The notes beneath the pieces were generated by a model. The model had not been told where the DNA came from. It saw nothing but the letters and a program-made list of their open reading frames with translations, and did not search any database. From contig CAWKIV010000006.1 of NCBI GenBank assembly GCA_963849885.1, positions 558,001 to 622,000 on the forward strand: a stretch of 64,000 nucleotides of DNA, in the 5' to 3' direction. Positions 7,532 through 15,980 of the stretch are shown here, in pieces (the first letter of the stretch is position 1; the number at the start of each line of letters is the position of its first letter). Both the position numbers and the translations under genes were made by a program. This stretch comes from CADCTP01 sp963849885 (GTDB lineage Bacteria > Actinomycetota > Actinomycetes > Mycobacteriales > CADCTP01).

Positions 7532-9270
7532 CCGGCGGTGGTGGGCCGCGGCGGCGCTGACCGCCGCCGCGGTCACCGGCGCGCTCGGCCTGGCCGCCCC
7601 GGCCGGTGCGGCGCCCACGCTGGCGGTGGTCGCGGTGCAGCCGGCCGGCGACGAGGTCACCCTCGTCGCCGCCGTGACGCCGGTGCCGGGCGCGGCGCTG
7701 CCGGCCGGCGACTTCCGGCTCAGCGACGCCGGCGGCGGCACCGTCGCCGCCACCGCCGCGCCGGTGCTGTCCGGCGAGCTGGCCACCGCGCTGGTCCTGG
7801 ACACCTCCGAGGCCGGCGCCGCCGCCCTGCAGGGCGGGGTCAACGGCGCGGCCAGCTTCCTGCTCCAGCTCCCCGACGGGGCCCGCACGCTGGTGGTCGC
7901 CGACGGCGGCCCGGCCACCCTGCTGGCGCCGCTCACCCCGGGCGCGACCACCGCGATCGCCGCCATGAACGCGGTCCGGCCCGGCGGCGACCGGGAGACC
8001 GGCTCGGCCGTGCAGGTGGCGCTGGACGGGCTGCCGGCGGTGCGCGGCCGGCCCCGGGTGCTGCTGCTGCACACCGGCGCGGCCGACGCCGGCGGGGAGC
8101 CGGCGGCCGCGCTGGCCGGCCGGCTGCGGGCCGCCGGGGTGCTGCTCGCGGTGGTGGCCACCGGCCCCGACCAGCGCTACTGGGCGCAGGTGGCCGCCGA
8201 CACCGGCGGCGTGCTGGTGTCCGGCCGCGGCGCGGCCACGCTCGGTGCGTTCGACCGGGTCGCCGGGGTGCTGCGCGGGCGGTACGCGGTGACCTTCCCG
8301 CGGCCGGCGGTGCTGCCGGCCACCATGCGGCTCTCGGTGCGGGTGGACGACCAGACGGCGAGCGCGCCGGCGGTGGTGCCGGTCCAGCCGGTCGTCAGCG
8401 CGCCGGTGCCGGGCGAGCGGGAGCCGGGCGGCGGGTCCGGGGCCCGGTGGTGGCTCGTGCTGCTGGTCGTGCTGGTGGTGGCGGGCGCGGCCGGGTCGGT
8501 GCTGCTGGTCCGGCGGCGGGCCGGGACGCCGGTGCGGAGCGGAGCCGGACGAGCCGGAACCGGCCGCGCTGCCGCACCCGCGCCCCGCGCCGGCCGCGGA
8601 CATCGAGGAGGAGCTCACCCCGCCGCTCCCACCGTTGCCGCGCCGCCGGCCCGGCGCGAGCACGGCGATCCCACCCCTGGCGCCAACCCCCGCCCCGACC
8701 GCCGCCTCTGCCGCCAACCCCCGCCCCGACCCCGCTCCCGCCGGCACCGGCAGCTCGGACCGATCCGGCCCCGGCGGCGCCCGCGACCGAGCCGGCCCGG
8801 CCCGGCCCCACCGCCGCGGCCGCCGCGCCGCTGGATCTCGACCGGGAACCGTACGAGCGCCTCGACGCCCAGGTCGGCGACGCCGCCGAACAGGTCGTCG
8901 CCGGCCGCCTCGACGCCGCGCACGCCGTCGCCCGGATCGCCTTCGCCGCCCGGGGCCGGCTCGAGCTGCTCGACCGGGTGATCGAGACGGAGCGGCGGCT
9001 GGCCGGCGCCAACCTCGGCGGGGGTCCCTCCTCGGACGTGGTGCTGGGCCTGCTCACCGCCGCCCGCCGGATCGTGGCCGGCGAGGTCGCCCTGGTCGGC
9101 CCGGCCGGCGTCCGGGTCGAGCAGGGCACCCGGATCGGGCCGGACGGCCGGCCCCGGCACGTCCTCCGGCTGACCGGCCGGGACCGGCTGGTCCGGGAGT
9201 GCCGACCGCCGGCGAGCTGGCCCGGCACGTCGACCTGGCCAGCCTCACCCCCGACTCCCCCACCACCTGA
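7503..9270 (+). pseudogene. vWA-like secreted membrane protein, broken by three frame changes
   Basis: From the ATG the first frame encodes a signal peptide, then a degenerate von Willebrand A-like domain (A-L-V-L-D-T-S-E-A instead of a full MIDAS motif), then a membrane segment near residues 315-335 and a basic stop-transfer. Coding potential then moves to the +1 frame near 8540 (an acidic A-E-P-D-E-P-E-P stretch), to the +2 frame near 8750 (a conserved-looking helical C-terminal domain), and back near 9195, ending V-D-L-A-S-L-T-P-D-S. If the three single-base changes are sequencing errors the product is about 589 residues. It is the last gene of the sortase operon and may be its scaffold or surface partner. 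Confidence 0.6.
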
Positions 9271-9307
9271 CCGGCCCAGACCCGCGACCCGCGGCCGGGC
9301 GCGCCGG

Positions 9308-10495
9308 TCAGGCCGGGCCCGGCGCGCGCCGCCCGGTGTGGGCATCGAGCCGGGCGGTGAACGTCGCGGTGTCCCAGCCCTCCGCCAGCGCCTGCCGGAC
9401 GAGCTCGGCCTGGGTCTGCGGGGCCAGCCCGCCGACCGGCTGGTCGCGGTCGAGGTTGGTGGGGAACGCGTACCCCTCCGCCGACGCCGCGACGACGTTG
9501 TCCAGCTCCCGCGCACCGGCGCCGGCCGCCCGCCGCCGGGCCAGCACCGGGTAGAGCGCCCGGCTCATCGCGACCCGGTCGACGCTCTCCATCGCCCGGC
9601 CGAAGGCGGAGGAGACCTGCAGGAGGTTGGCCATCCGGCGCACGTCCGCGGACCGGTTGGTGCCGGCGCCGTGGAAGAGGGCCGGGTTGAAGAACGCCGC
9701 GTCGCCGGTCCGCAGCGGCAGCTGGACGTGGTGCTCGTCGAAGTAGCGGGTGAACTCCGGCTGGTGGAACGCGACGTACCCGGCCTCGTACTTCTGCGAG
9801 TGCGGCAGGTACATCGTCGGTCCGGTCTCGACCGGCATGGCGCAGTGCGCGACCGCGCCCTGCAGGGTCATCAGCGGGGAGAGCCGGTGCACGGCCGCCG
9901 GGTAGGCCAGCGACCGGTCGAGCGACATGAAGCCGAGGTGGTAGTCGCGGTGCGCGACCTGCGCCTGCCCACCGGGGTTGACCACGTTGACCTGGGAGGT
10001 GACCTGGTAGCCGGGGCCGAGCCAGGCCTCGCTGACCAGGGCGAGCACGTCGTTGGCGTAGTAGTCGGCGAAGACCTCCGGCGCCCGCAGCGCGAGCTTG
10101 TCCAGCGCGCCCCAGACCCGGTCGTTCGCCCCCGGCTTGGCGAAGTGGTCGCCGGCGGTGCCGCCGGCCGCCCGCTGCTCCGCGATCATCGCGGTGAAGA
10201 CCGCCGTGGCTCGGTCCACAATGGACCGGTCCGGGTACGCCCCCCGGAACACCACGATCCCGGGCCCGTCGAGCAGGGCGCGGGCCAGCTCGGCCTGCAC
10301 CTCCCGGCGCTCCGCGGTGCCGGCGCGCTCGCGCAGCCGCGACCCGTAGACGAGCACGCCCTGCTCGACGGACTCCGCGTACGGGTAGTCGGCCGGGTCG
10401 GTGGTCTGCTCGACCACGGCCCGGAAGTCGTCCAGGCGGCAGTCCTCCGGCCGGAACCAGGAGCGGACCGGCGTGGCGAGGCTCGGCGGGGTCAT
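9308..10495 (-). CDS. Phytanoyl-CoA dioxygenase (PhyH) family protein
   Basis: The product is 395 aa. PhyH enzymes are Fe(II)/2-oxoglutarate oxygenases. The iron-binding pair appears as A-H-R-D-Y-H, with the distal histidine in L-F-H-G-A-G-T-N-R-S, where the Arg would hold 2-oxoglutarate. It is longer than the human enzyme but typical of bacterial homologues acting on small hydroxylated substrates. It is divergent from the LacI regulator, with Gfo/Idh and SDR genes beyond, so it probably acts in a sugar- or cyclitol-like catabolic pathway. The true substrate is unknown. Confidence 0.85.
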   Translation of the reverse strand: MTPPSLATPVRSWFRPEDCRLDDFRAVVEQTTDPADYPYAESVEQGVLVYGSRLRERAGTAERREVQAELARALLDGPGIVVFRGAYPDRSIVDRATAVFTAMIAEQRAAGGTAGDHFAKPGANDRVWGALDKLALRAPEVFADYYANDVLALVSEAWLGPGYQVTSQVNVVNPGGQAQVAHRDYHLGFMSLDRSLAYPAAVHRLSPLMTLQGAVAHCAMPVETGPTMYLPHSQKYEAGYVAFHQPEFTRYFDEHHVQLPLRTGDAAFFNPALFHGAGTNRSADVRRMANLLQVSSAFGRAMESVDRVAMSRALYPVLARRRAAGAGARELDNVVAASAEGYAFPTNLDRDQPVGGLAPQTQAELVRQALAEGWDTATFTARLDAHTGRRAPGPA

Positions 10496-10548
10496 GGCGG
10501 GACGTCCTTCCCGGAGGCGGCGGCTGTCCCGAGCGTACGGCCGCGATC

Positions 10549-10590
10549 GCCTCAGGAAACCTTGCGAAGACCTCAAGAACGCCTCAGGAT
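10549..10590. promoter_or_regulatory. Three direct CCTCARGA repeats in the divergent lacI/phyH promoter
   Basis: CCTCAGGAA, CCTCAAGAA and CCTCAGGAT occur at 10550, 10571 and 10582, spaced 21 and 11 bases (two turns and one turn of helix). They lie immediately upstream of the LacI-family start and could be its autoregulatory or activator sites. LacI proteins usually prefer palindromes, so another regulator is possible. Confidence 0.4.
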
Positions 10591-10598
10591 CGGTCGGC

Positions 10599-11627
10599 GT
10601 GGCCCACGAGTACAAGGTCCGGGAGATCGCGGCCCAGGCCGGCCTGAGCAAGGCGACCGTCGACCGCGTGCTGCACCGGCGCGGCGGCGTGCGCGCGGAC
10701 ACCGTGCGCCAGGTGGAGCGGGCCGTCGCCGACCTGGACCGGCAGCGGACGCAGCTGCGGCTGGGCGGGCGCACCTTCATGGTCGACGTCGTCGTGCAGG
10801 CGCCGGAGCGGTTCTCCGCCGCGGTGCGGACCGCGCTGGAGGCGGAGCTGCCGTCGCTGGCGCCGGCGGTCGTGCGCTCCCGCTTCTCCTTCCGGGAGTC
10901 CGGGCCGGTGGCCGGGCTGGTGGCCACGCTCGACCGCGTCGGGCGCCGCGGCTCGCACGGGGTCGTGCTCAAGGCCCCGGACGCGCCCGAGGTCACCGCC
11001 GCCGTGCAGCGGCTCGGGCGGGCCGGCATCCCGGTGGTGACGCTGGTGACCGACCTGCCCGGCAGCGGCCGGCTGGCGTACGTCGGCATGGACAACCGGG
11101 CGGCCGGCGCCACCGCGGCGTACCTGCTGGGCCAGTGGCTCGGCGACCGGCCCGGCAACGTGCTGGTGACCGTGAGCAGCAGCGCGTTCCGCGGCGAGGA
11201 GGAGCGGGAGATGGGCTTCCGCGCCGCCATGCGGACCGCGCAGCCGGCCCGCGCGCTGGTCGAGGTCACCGGCAGCGAGGGCCTGGACAGCGTGCAGCGC
11301 GACCTGGTGCTCGCCGCGCTCGCCCGCGACCCGGAGCTGGCCGCGGTCTACTCCATCGGCGGCGCCAACCTCGCCACCGTCGGCGCCTTCGACGCCGTCG
11401 GCCGCCGCTGCGCCGTCTTCGTCGCCCACGACCTGGACGAGGACAACCTGCGGCTGCTGCACGCCGGCCGGCTGTCCGCGGTCCTGCACCACGACCTCGG
11501 CCGGGACCTCCGGGAGGCCTGCCGGGTGATCATGCAGGCGCAGGGCGCGCTCCCGCACCGCCCCCCGCCCTGGCCCTCCACCATCCAGGTCGTCACCCCC
11601 TTCAACGTCCCGGCCCCACCCGACTGA
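10599..11627 (+). CDS. LacI family transcriptional regulator
   Basis: The product is 342 aa. The N-terminal helix-turn-helix is R-E-I-A-A-Q-A-G-L-S-K-A-T-V-D-R-V-L at residues 7-24, then a hinge helix and a periplasmic-binding-protein fold that would sense a sugar-like ligand. The absence of the standard N-S-R after S-x-x-T-V and the presence of D-R-V-L-H-R-R places it in the less common subgroup with a modified HTH, as seen in regulators of sugar/inositol-type ABC uptake. The GTG was chosen because the HTH begins five codons later. It likely controls the flanking phyH, Gfo/Idh and SDR genes. Confidence 0.9.
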   Translation: MAHEYKVREIAAQAGLSKATVDRVLHRRGGVRADTVRQVERAVADLDRQRTQLRLGGRTFMVDVVVQAPERFSAAVRTALEAELPSLAPAVVRSRFSFRESGPVAGLVATLDRVGRRGSHGVVLKAPDAPEVTAAVQRLGRAGIPVVTLVTDLPGSGRLAYVGMDNRAAGATAAYLLGQWLGDRPGNVLVTVSSSAFRGEEEREMGFRAAMRTAQPARALVEVTGSEGLDSVQRDLVLAALARDPELAAVYSIGGANLATVGAFDAVGRRCAVFVAHDLDEDNLRLLHAGRLSAVLHHDLGRDLREACRVIMQAQGALPHRPPPWPSTIQVVTPFNVPAPPD

Positions 11628-11640
11628 GCAGCCCCGCCCC

Positions 11641-11674
11641 CCACTGAGCAGTCCGCGTGGGACGTGCTCAGTGG
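11641..11674. terminator. Bidirectional hairpin between convergent genes
   Basis: CCACTGAGCA and its exact complement form a 10-bp stem with a 14-base loop. It lies just after the LacI stop and overlaps the stop of the convergent oxidoreductase gene. Confidence 0.65.
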
Positions 11675-12669
11675 CGGACCTCGTCGACGCGTACGGGCCG
11701 GTGCTCGGTGCGGGAGCGGTGGCAGGCCTCGGCGACCAGCGCCGTCTCCAGGGCGTCCGCCACCGTGCAGGGCGAGGACCGGCGGCCGGCGGCCACCTCG
11801 ACGAAGGCGGCGAGCTCGGCCCGGAACGCATCCGCGAAGCGGTCCATGAAGAACGTGTGCGGCGGGCCGGCCGGGAAGGTGGCCCCGGGCTCGGCCGACC
11901 GCAGCGGCAGCCGGTCCTCCAGCCCGACCGCGATGCTGTCCGTCGAGCCGTGCAGCTCCAGCCGCACGTCGTGGCCGCGCCCGTTGTAGCGGCTGTTCGA
12001 CACCACCGCGAGGGTGCCGTCGTCGAGCGTGAGCAAGGAGGCCGCGGTGTCCACGTCCCCGACCTCCCGGAAGATCTCCGCGCCGCGGTTGCCGCCGGTC
12101 GCGTACACCTCCACCACCTCCCGCCCGGTCACCCAGCGGACGGCGTCGTAGTCGTGCACCGCGCAGTCGTGGAAGATGCCGCCCGACGCGGCCACGTACG
12201 CGTCCGGGGGCGGCGCCGGATCCAGCGTGGTGGAGCGGACGGTGTGCAGCCAGCCCAGCTCCCCGGCGGCCACCGCGGCCCGGGCCGCGGCGAACCCGGC
12301 GTCGAACCGGCGGGGATAGCCGACCTGCACCGGGACCCCGCCGGCCGACACCCGGCGCAGCACCTCCGCCGTGGCCGCGACGGTGCGGGCCACCGGCTTC
12401 TCGCAGAACACCGGCACGCCGCGGTCCACCGCCGCCAGGAGCAACTCCGGGTGCGCGTCCGTGGCCGCGGCGATGACGACACCGTCGACGCCGGCGGCGA
12501 GCACCTCGTCGGACGAGCCGGCGACCTCCGCGCCGAGGCGGTCGCCCACCCGCCGGGCGACCTCCGGCAGGGCGTCGGCCACTATCAGGGAGTCGACCCC
12601 CGGCAGCGTGCTCAGCGTCTCCGCGTGGAAGGCGCCGATCCGGCCGAGACCGAGCAGCCCAAGACGCAT
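11668..12669 (-). CDS. Gfo/Idh/MocA family oxidoreductase
   Basis: The product is 333 aa. It begins with a Rossmann motif (G-L-G-R-I-G at residues 6-11) and carries the signature C-E-K-P-V-A near residue 92, whose Lys binds the nicotinamide. G-G-I-F-H-D-C-A-V-H-D holds the catalytic D/H pair. It resembles myo-inositol 2-dehydrogenases and related NAD(P)-dependent sugar or cyclitol dehydrogenases. The SDR gene lies 16 bases upstream on the same strand, so they are co-transcribed. The exact substrate cannot be assigned. Confidence 0.9.
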   Translation of the reverse strand: MRLGLLGLGRIGAFHAETLSTLPGVDSLIVADALPEVARRVGDRLGAEVAGSSDEVLAAGVDGVVIAAATDAHPELLLAAVDRGVPVFCEKPVARTVAATAEVLRRVSAGGVPVQVGYPRRFDAGFAAARAAVAAGELGWLHTVRSTTLDPAPPPDAYVAASGGIFHDCAVHDYDAVRWVTGREVVEVYATGGNRGAEIFREVGDVDTAASLLTLDDGTLAVVSNSRYNGRGHDVRLELHGSTDSIAVGLEDRLPLRSAEPGATFPAGPPHTFFMDRFADAFRAELAAFVEVAAGRRSSPCTVADALETALVAEACHRSRTEHRPVRVDEVRH

Positions 12670-12685
12670 GCCGGACCTCCCGCGG

Positions 12686-13462
12686 TCAGTCGTGCGCGCC
12701 GAAGACATTCTGGTCCCAGTCCAGCACGGACCCGGTGACCACGCCGCTGCGGTCGGACAGCAGGAAGACGATGAAGTCCGCGATCTCGTCCACCCGCCCG
12801 AGCCGGCCCAGCGGCAGCGCCCGCGCGGCCTGCTCCCGCCAGCTGTCGTCGGCGTCGTGGAACGCCCGCTGGGTCGCGTCCTCGCCCTCGGTGTCGGTCC
12901 AGCCGATGTCCACGCCGTTGATCCGGATGCGGTCCCGGGCATGCGCGTACGCGGCGTTGCGGGTCAGCCCGGCCAGGCCGGCCTTGGCCGCCACGTACGG
13001 GGCGAGGTAGGGCTGGCCGCCCAGCTCCGAGGACGAGATCACGTTGACGATGCTGCCCGGGTCGCCGCGCTCGACCAGCGAGCGGACCACCGCCTGCATG
13101 AGGAAGAACGGCCCGCGCAGGTTGACCGCGACGTGCGCGTCGAACAGCTCGGGCGTGGTGTCCAGCAGCGTGCCGCGCGAGGTCAGCCCGGCCGCGTTGA
13201 CCAGGCAGTCCACCCGGCCGTGCGCGGCCAGCACCGCGGCCACCGAGGCCAGCGCCTGCGCCGGGTCCGCGACGTCGGTGCGGACGAAGGTGGCCGCCGC
13301 GCCGGTCCCGGCCAGCTCGGCGACCAGCGCCTCGCCGCGCTCGCGGCTCCGACCGGTCACCGCCACCGCCGCGCCCTCCCGGACCGCGGCCCGCGCCACG
13401 CCCGCGCCGACGCCCTGGGTGCCGCCGCTGACCAGCACGACCTTGCCGTCGAGGAGAGGCAT
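12686..13462 (-). CDS. SDR family NAD(P)-dependent oxidoreductase
   Basis: The product is 258 aa, the classical SDR size. The cofactor motif G-G-T-Q-G-V-G is at residues 13-19, then N-A-A-G, the catalytic Ser in V-I-S-S-S and Y-V-A-A-K holding the Tyr and Lys. It precedes the Gfo/Idh gene with a short gap and probably oxidises a neighbouring hydroxyl in the same pathway. The C-terminal D-Q-N-V-F-G-A-H-D tail is typical of subfamily members annotated as sugar or steroid dehydrogenases. Confidence 0.9.
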   Translation of the reverse strand: MPLLDGKVVLVSGGTQGVGAGVARAAVREGAAVAVTGRSRERGEALVAELAGTGAAATFVRTDVADPAQALASVAAVLAAHGRVDCLVNAAGLTSRGTLLDTTPELFDAHVAVNLRGPFFLMQAVVRSLVERGDPGSIVNVISSSELGGQPYLAPYVAAKAGLAGLTRNAAYAHARDRIRINGVDIGWTDTEGEDATQRAFHDADDSWREQAARALPLGRLGRVDEIADFIVFLLSDRSGVVTGSVLDWDQNVFGAHD

Positions 13463-13493
13463 GACGGCAGCGTGCCACAGGCTCCCCGGGGCC

Positions 13494-13835
13494 TCAGTCC
13501 GGTCCGATGTAGCCGGTGGCCGGGTCGATCTGGGCGAGGAACCCGCGGATGCTCGCCCGGTGCTCCGCCAGGGACCGGTCCGGGCCGGCGGGACTCTCGC
13601 CGTACCCGTAGCCCTCGTTGGGCCCGCTCAGCCAGCTGTAGCTCGTCCCGCCGCGGCCGTCCGGGCCGACGGCGAACAGCTCGCCGTCGACCTCGAGGGT
13701 GAACCACCCGGGGCTGCCGAGGCGCGGCCCGTCGGGCGGGTCGGGGGACAGACCCGGCACCGCGTCGACCTCGTCGCTCCCCGAGCCGGTCCCGGTCACG
13801 GCGCCATCATCGATCTTCCCGGCGGCCGCGTCCAT
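13494..13835 (-). CDS. Hypothetical protein with Trp/Tyr/Gly-rich core
   Basis: The product is 113 aa with no signal peptide or membrane segment. The first 40 residues are acidic and Gly/Pro-rich. The core G-W-F-T-L-E-V-D-G-E-L-F-A-V looks like a small beta domain, followed by a helical tail ending G-Y-I-G-P-D. I do not recognise a named family; similar short proteins are common in actinomycetes. The start is an ATG downstream of a strong hairpin that separates it from the secreted-protein gene. Confidence 0.6.
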   Translation of the reverse strand: MDAAAGKIDDGAVTGTGSGSDEVDAVPGLSPDPPDGPRLGSPGWFTLEVDGELFAVGPDGRGGTSYSWLSGPNEGYGYGESPAGPDRSLAEHRASIRGFLAQIDPATGYIGPD

Positions 13836-13867
13836 CGCGTTCCGGACCGCTCGCCCGGACGCGGCAG

Positions 13868-13902
13868 TCGGTGCGGGTCGCCGGGGAGGCGACCCGCACC
13901 GA
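13868..13902. terminator. Strong hairpin terminator
   Basis: A perfect 15-bp stem (TCGGTGCGGGTCGCC with its complement) closes a 5-base loop (GGGGA), nine bases after the stop of the secreted-protein gene at 13912 on the minus strand. Confidence 0.75.
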
Positions 13903-13911
13903 CCTGTCCCG

Positions 13912-14367
13912 CTAGTCGAGGTTGCAGTCGCCGTCGGCGTACACCCAGGAGGACCTGAGCCCGGCCTGGTCGGTGGCGCGGAACGCGTACGAGGTCACGG
14001 TCGCCGGGTTGATGCCGTGGTCGGCCAGCTCGGTCCACCAGAACACGCCGTGCACGCTCGGGCCGGAGTTGGTCATCGCGTGGTAGGTCCAGTTGCCCAC
14101 GCTCGGCCGGTAGACCGCCATCTGGACCGACATCAGCGCGTCGTTGCCGTCCGGGTCGCGGAAGTCGGTGTAGACGTAGCCGCCGACGCAGGCGAGGTAG
14201 TCGTTGAACACCGGCTTCTGGTTGAAGATGATCACCGGCGGCAGGGTGATCGGGCTGCTGGCCGTCGGCTGCGGCGCCGGCGACTGCGGCGCCGCGGACG
14301 CCACGCCGGGCAGCAGGGTGAGCAGGGACAGGGCCGTGGTGGCGGTCAGGGTGACCAGACGCTTCAT
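13912..14367 (-). CDS. Small secreted protein
   Basis: The product is 151 aa. The ATG follows a clear GAGGAGG ribosome-binding site and opens a signal peptide (M-K-R-L-V, hydrophobic core, cleavage near P-G-V-A-S-A-A-P). The mature part is about 125 residues, rich in Tyr/Trp/Asp, with two Cys (in L-A-C-V-G-G-Y-V-Y and in D-G-D-C-N-L-D) that could form a disulfide. The pattern of short strands (W-V-Y-A-D-G-D) suggests a small beta fold. The function is unknown. A start 21 codons upstream is unlikely because it would precede the ribosome-binding site. Confidence 0.7.
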   Translation of the reverse strand: MKRLVTLTATTALSLLTLLPGVASAAPQSPAPQPTASSPITLPPVIIFNQKPVFNDYLACVGGYVYTDFRDPDGNDALMSVQMAVYRPSVGNWTYHAMTNSGPSVHGVFWWTELADHGINPATVTSYAFRATDQAGLRSSWVYADGDCNLD

Positions 14368-14454
14368 GGGGTCCTCCTCGGTGGTGGTAGCTCCACAGCC
14401 GAGAGGCGCGACCCGCGGCGACTCCAACAACTTTCCCGAGAGATTCTCGGCCGG

Positions 14455-15303
14455 TCAGCCGGCCACGTCCGCCGGGCACGGCCGCGGCACCGGCGCGGGC
14501 GGCATCGGCACCCCGGCCCGGCCCAGCGTCCGGGCGAACGCGTCCGCCCAGCTCCCGTCGTCCTTGGCCTGCCGGATCGTCTCGGTCAGGAACTGGCAGA
14601 ACGCCCGGTCCCCGAGCCGGTAGCCGATCCCGTACTCCTCGTTGGTGAACGGCTCCCCGACCACCTTGAGCTTGTCCGGCTGCTGCCCGACGTACCCGAG
14701 CAGGATCGCGTCGTCGGTGCTGACCGCGTCCACGTCGCCGCCCAGCAGCAGCTGGACGCACTGGGTGTACGTCGCCCGCGCGACCGGCTCCGCGTGCCGG
14801 GCCGCGACCTCCTTGAGGGAGGTGGACCCGACGACCGAGCAGACCTTGCGGTCGCCCAGCTGCTCCGGTCCGATGGCCCGGTCGTCGCCCTTGCGGACCA
14901 GCAGCTGCTGGCCGGCGACGAAGTACGGCCCGGCCTGGCCGACCTCGGCGCTGCGCTCCGGCGTGATGGAGTACGACGCGATGACCAGGTCGACCCGGCC
15001 GCTGCGCAGGTAGTCCTCGCGGTCGTCGGACACGGTCGGGACCCACCGGATCCGGTCGTCGTCGATGCCGAGCCGGCGGGCCACGATCTTCGCCATCTCG
15101 ATGTCGAAGCCCTCGAGCTTGCGGGTGGCCAGATTCTGGAAACCGACCCCGGGCTGGTCGTACTTCACCCCGATGGTGACCGTGCCGGCCGCCTGCAGCC
15201 GGGCCATGGTGGTGCCGGCCGGGAACTCGACCCGGTCCGGGCCGCCGCAGCCCGCGGCCGGCCCGAGGGCGAGCAGCGCGACCAGCAGCAGCCGGGGCCT
15301 CAC
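14455..15303 (-). CDS. Glutamate-type solute-binding lipoprotein (SBP family 3)
   Basis: The product is 282 aa. The lipobox is L-G-P-A-A-G-C near residue 19. The mature domain is a type 2 periplasmic binding protein with the SBP_bac_3 signatures G-F-D-I-E-M-A-K and D-L-V-I-A-S-Y-S-I-T-P-E-R, as in actinobacterial GluB. No ABC permease or ATPase is adjacent. Its GTG start instead overlaps the response-regulator stop (GTGA), making it the third gene of a kinase-regulator-binding-protein operon. It may therefore serve as an extracellular amino-acid sensor for the kinase, or feed a transporter encoded elsewhere. Confidence 0.88.
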   Translation of the reverse strand: MRPRLLLVALLALGPAAGCGGPDRVEFPAGTTMARLQAAGTVTIGVKYDQPGVGFQNLATRKLEGFDIEMAKIVARRLGIDDDRIRWVPTVSDDREDYLRSGRVDLVIASYSITPERSAEVGQAGPYFVAGQQLLVRKGDDRAIGPEQLGDRKVCSVVGSTSLKEVAARHAEPVARATYTQCVQLLLGGDVDAVSTDDAILLGYVGQQPDKLKVVGEPFTNEEYGIGYRLGDRAFCQFLTETIRQAKDDGSWADAFARTLGRAGVPMPPAPVPRPCPADVAG

Positions 15304-15980
15304 GTCCGGCTCCGACCCAGCCCGGCGTCGCGGGCCTTGGCCACCGCCGCGGCCCGGTCCCGCACCTGCAGCTTGACCAGCACCGCGGAGACGTGGTTGC
15401 GCACCGTCTTCTCCGACAGCGCGAAGCGGCGGGCGATGTCGTGGTTGCCGCAGCCGGCCGCGACCAGCTCGAGCACCTGCCGCTCCCGGTCGGTCAGCTC
15501 CGGGAACGCGGTGGCGGTGAAGTCCCGGTGCGCGCCGGTGAAGAAGTCGGTGATCCGCCGGGCCACCGCCGCGCCGTAGACCGCCTCGCCGTCGGCGACG
15601 GTGAGCACCGCCCGGACGATCTCGTCCCGGTCGGCGCCCTTGAGCAGGTAGCCGCGGGCGCCGGCCCGCAGCGCCCCGAAGAGCGCCTCGTTGTCGTCGT
15701 GCATGGTCAGCACGAGCACCCCGGTGCCCGGGTGCCGGGCCAGGATCTCGGTCGCCGCGGCCGCGCCGTCCAGCGCCGGCATGGCCAGGTCGGTGATGAC
15801 CACGTCCGGCTGGGTGGTGTTGACCAGGGCGAGCAGCTGCCGGCCGTCGGCCGCCTCGCCGACCACCTCCACCTCGTCGCCGGAGGCCAGCGCGGCGCGC
15901 AGCCCGTACCGGAACATCGGGTGGTCGTCGGCGATCACCACCCGGACCGGGCGGGGGGCGGGCGCGGAGGGTGCGGTCAC
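15300..15980 (-). CDS. NarL/FixJ-type response regulator
   Basis: The product is 226 aa. The receiver domain has the acidic pair in V-V-I-A-D-D-H and the phospho-acceptor Asp in V-V-I-T-D-L-A-M-P. The C-terminal LuxR-type helix-turn-helix is L-T-D-R-E-R-Q-V-L-E-L-V through S-E-K-T-V-R-N-H-V. It is coupled to the kinase by a GTGA overlap and to the downstream binding lipoprotein by another. The GTG start gives the usual short N-terminus before the first strand. Confidence 0.95.
   Translation of the reverse strand: MTAPSAPAPRPVRVVIADDHPMFRYGLRAALASGDEVEVVGEAADGRQLLALVNTTQPDVVITDLAMPALDGAAAATEILARHPGTGVLVLTMHDDNEALFGALRAGARGYLLKGADRDEIVRAVLTVADGEAVYGAAVARRITDFFTGAHRDFTATAFPELTDRERQVLELVAAGCGNHDIARRFALSEKTVRNHVSAVLVKLQVRDRAAAVAKARDAGLGRSRT

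Noticed and set aside
8530..9200. Selenocysteine or programmed frameshift as the reason the vWA gene changes frame
   Set aside because: The changes occur three times in G/C-rich low-complexity sequence without slippery heptamers or TGA in frame; indel errors are simpler.
7538..11647. A very long open frame of more than 1300 codons on the plus strand
   Set aside because: It overlaps the phyH gene on the opposite strand and the lacI gene in another frame, is dominated by Arg/Ala/Gly/Pro, and only its 8770-9195 stretch (end of the vWA-like gene) looks coding.
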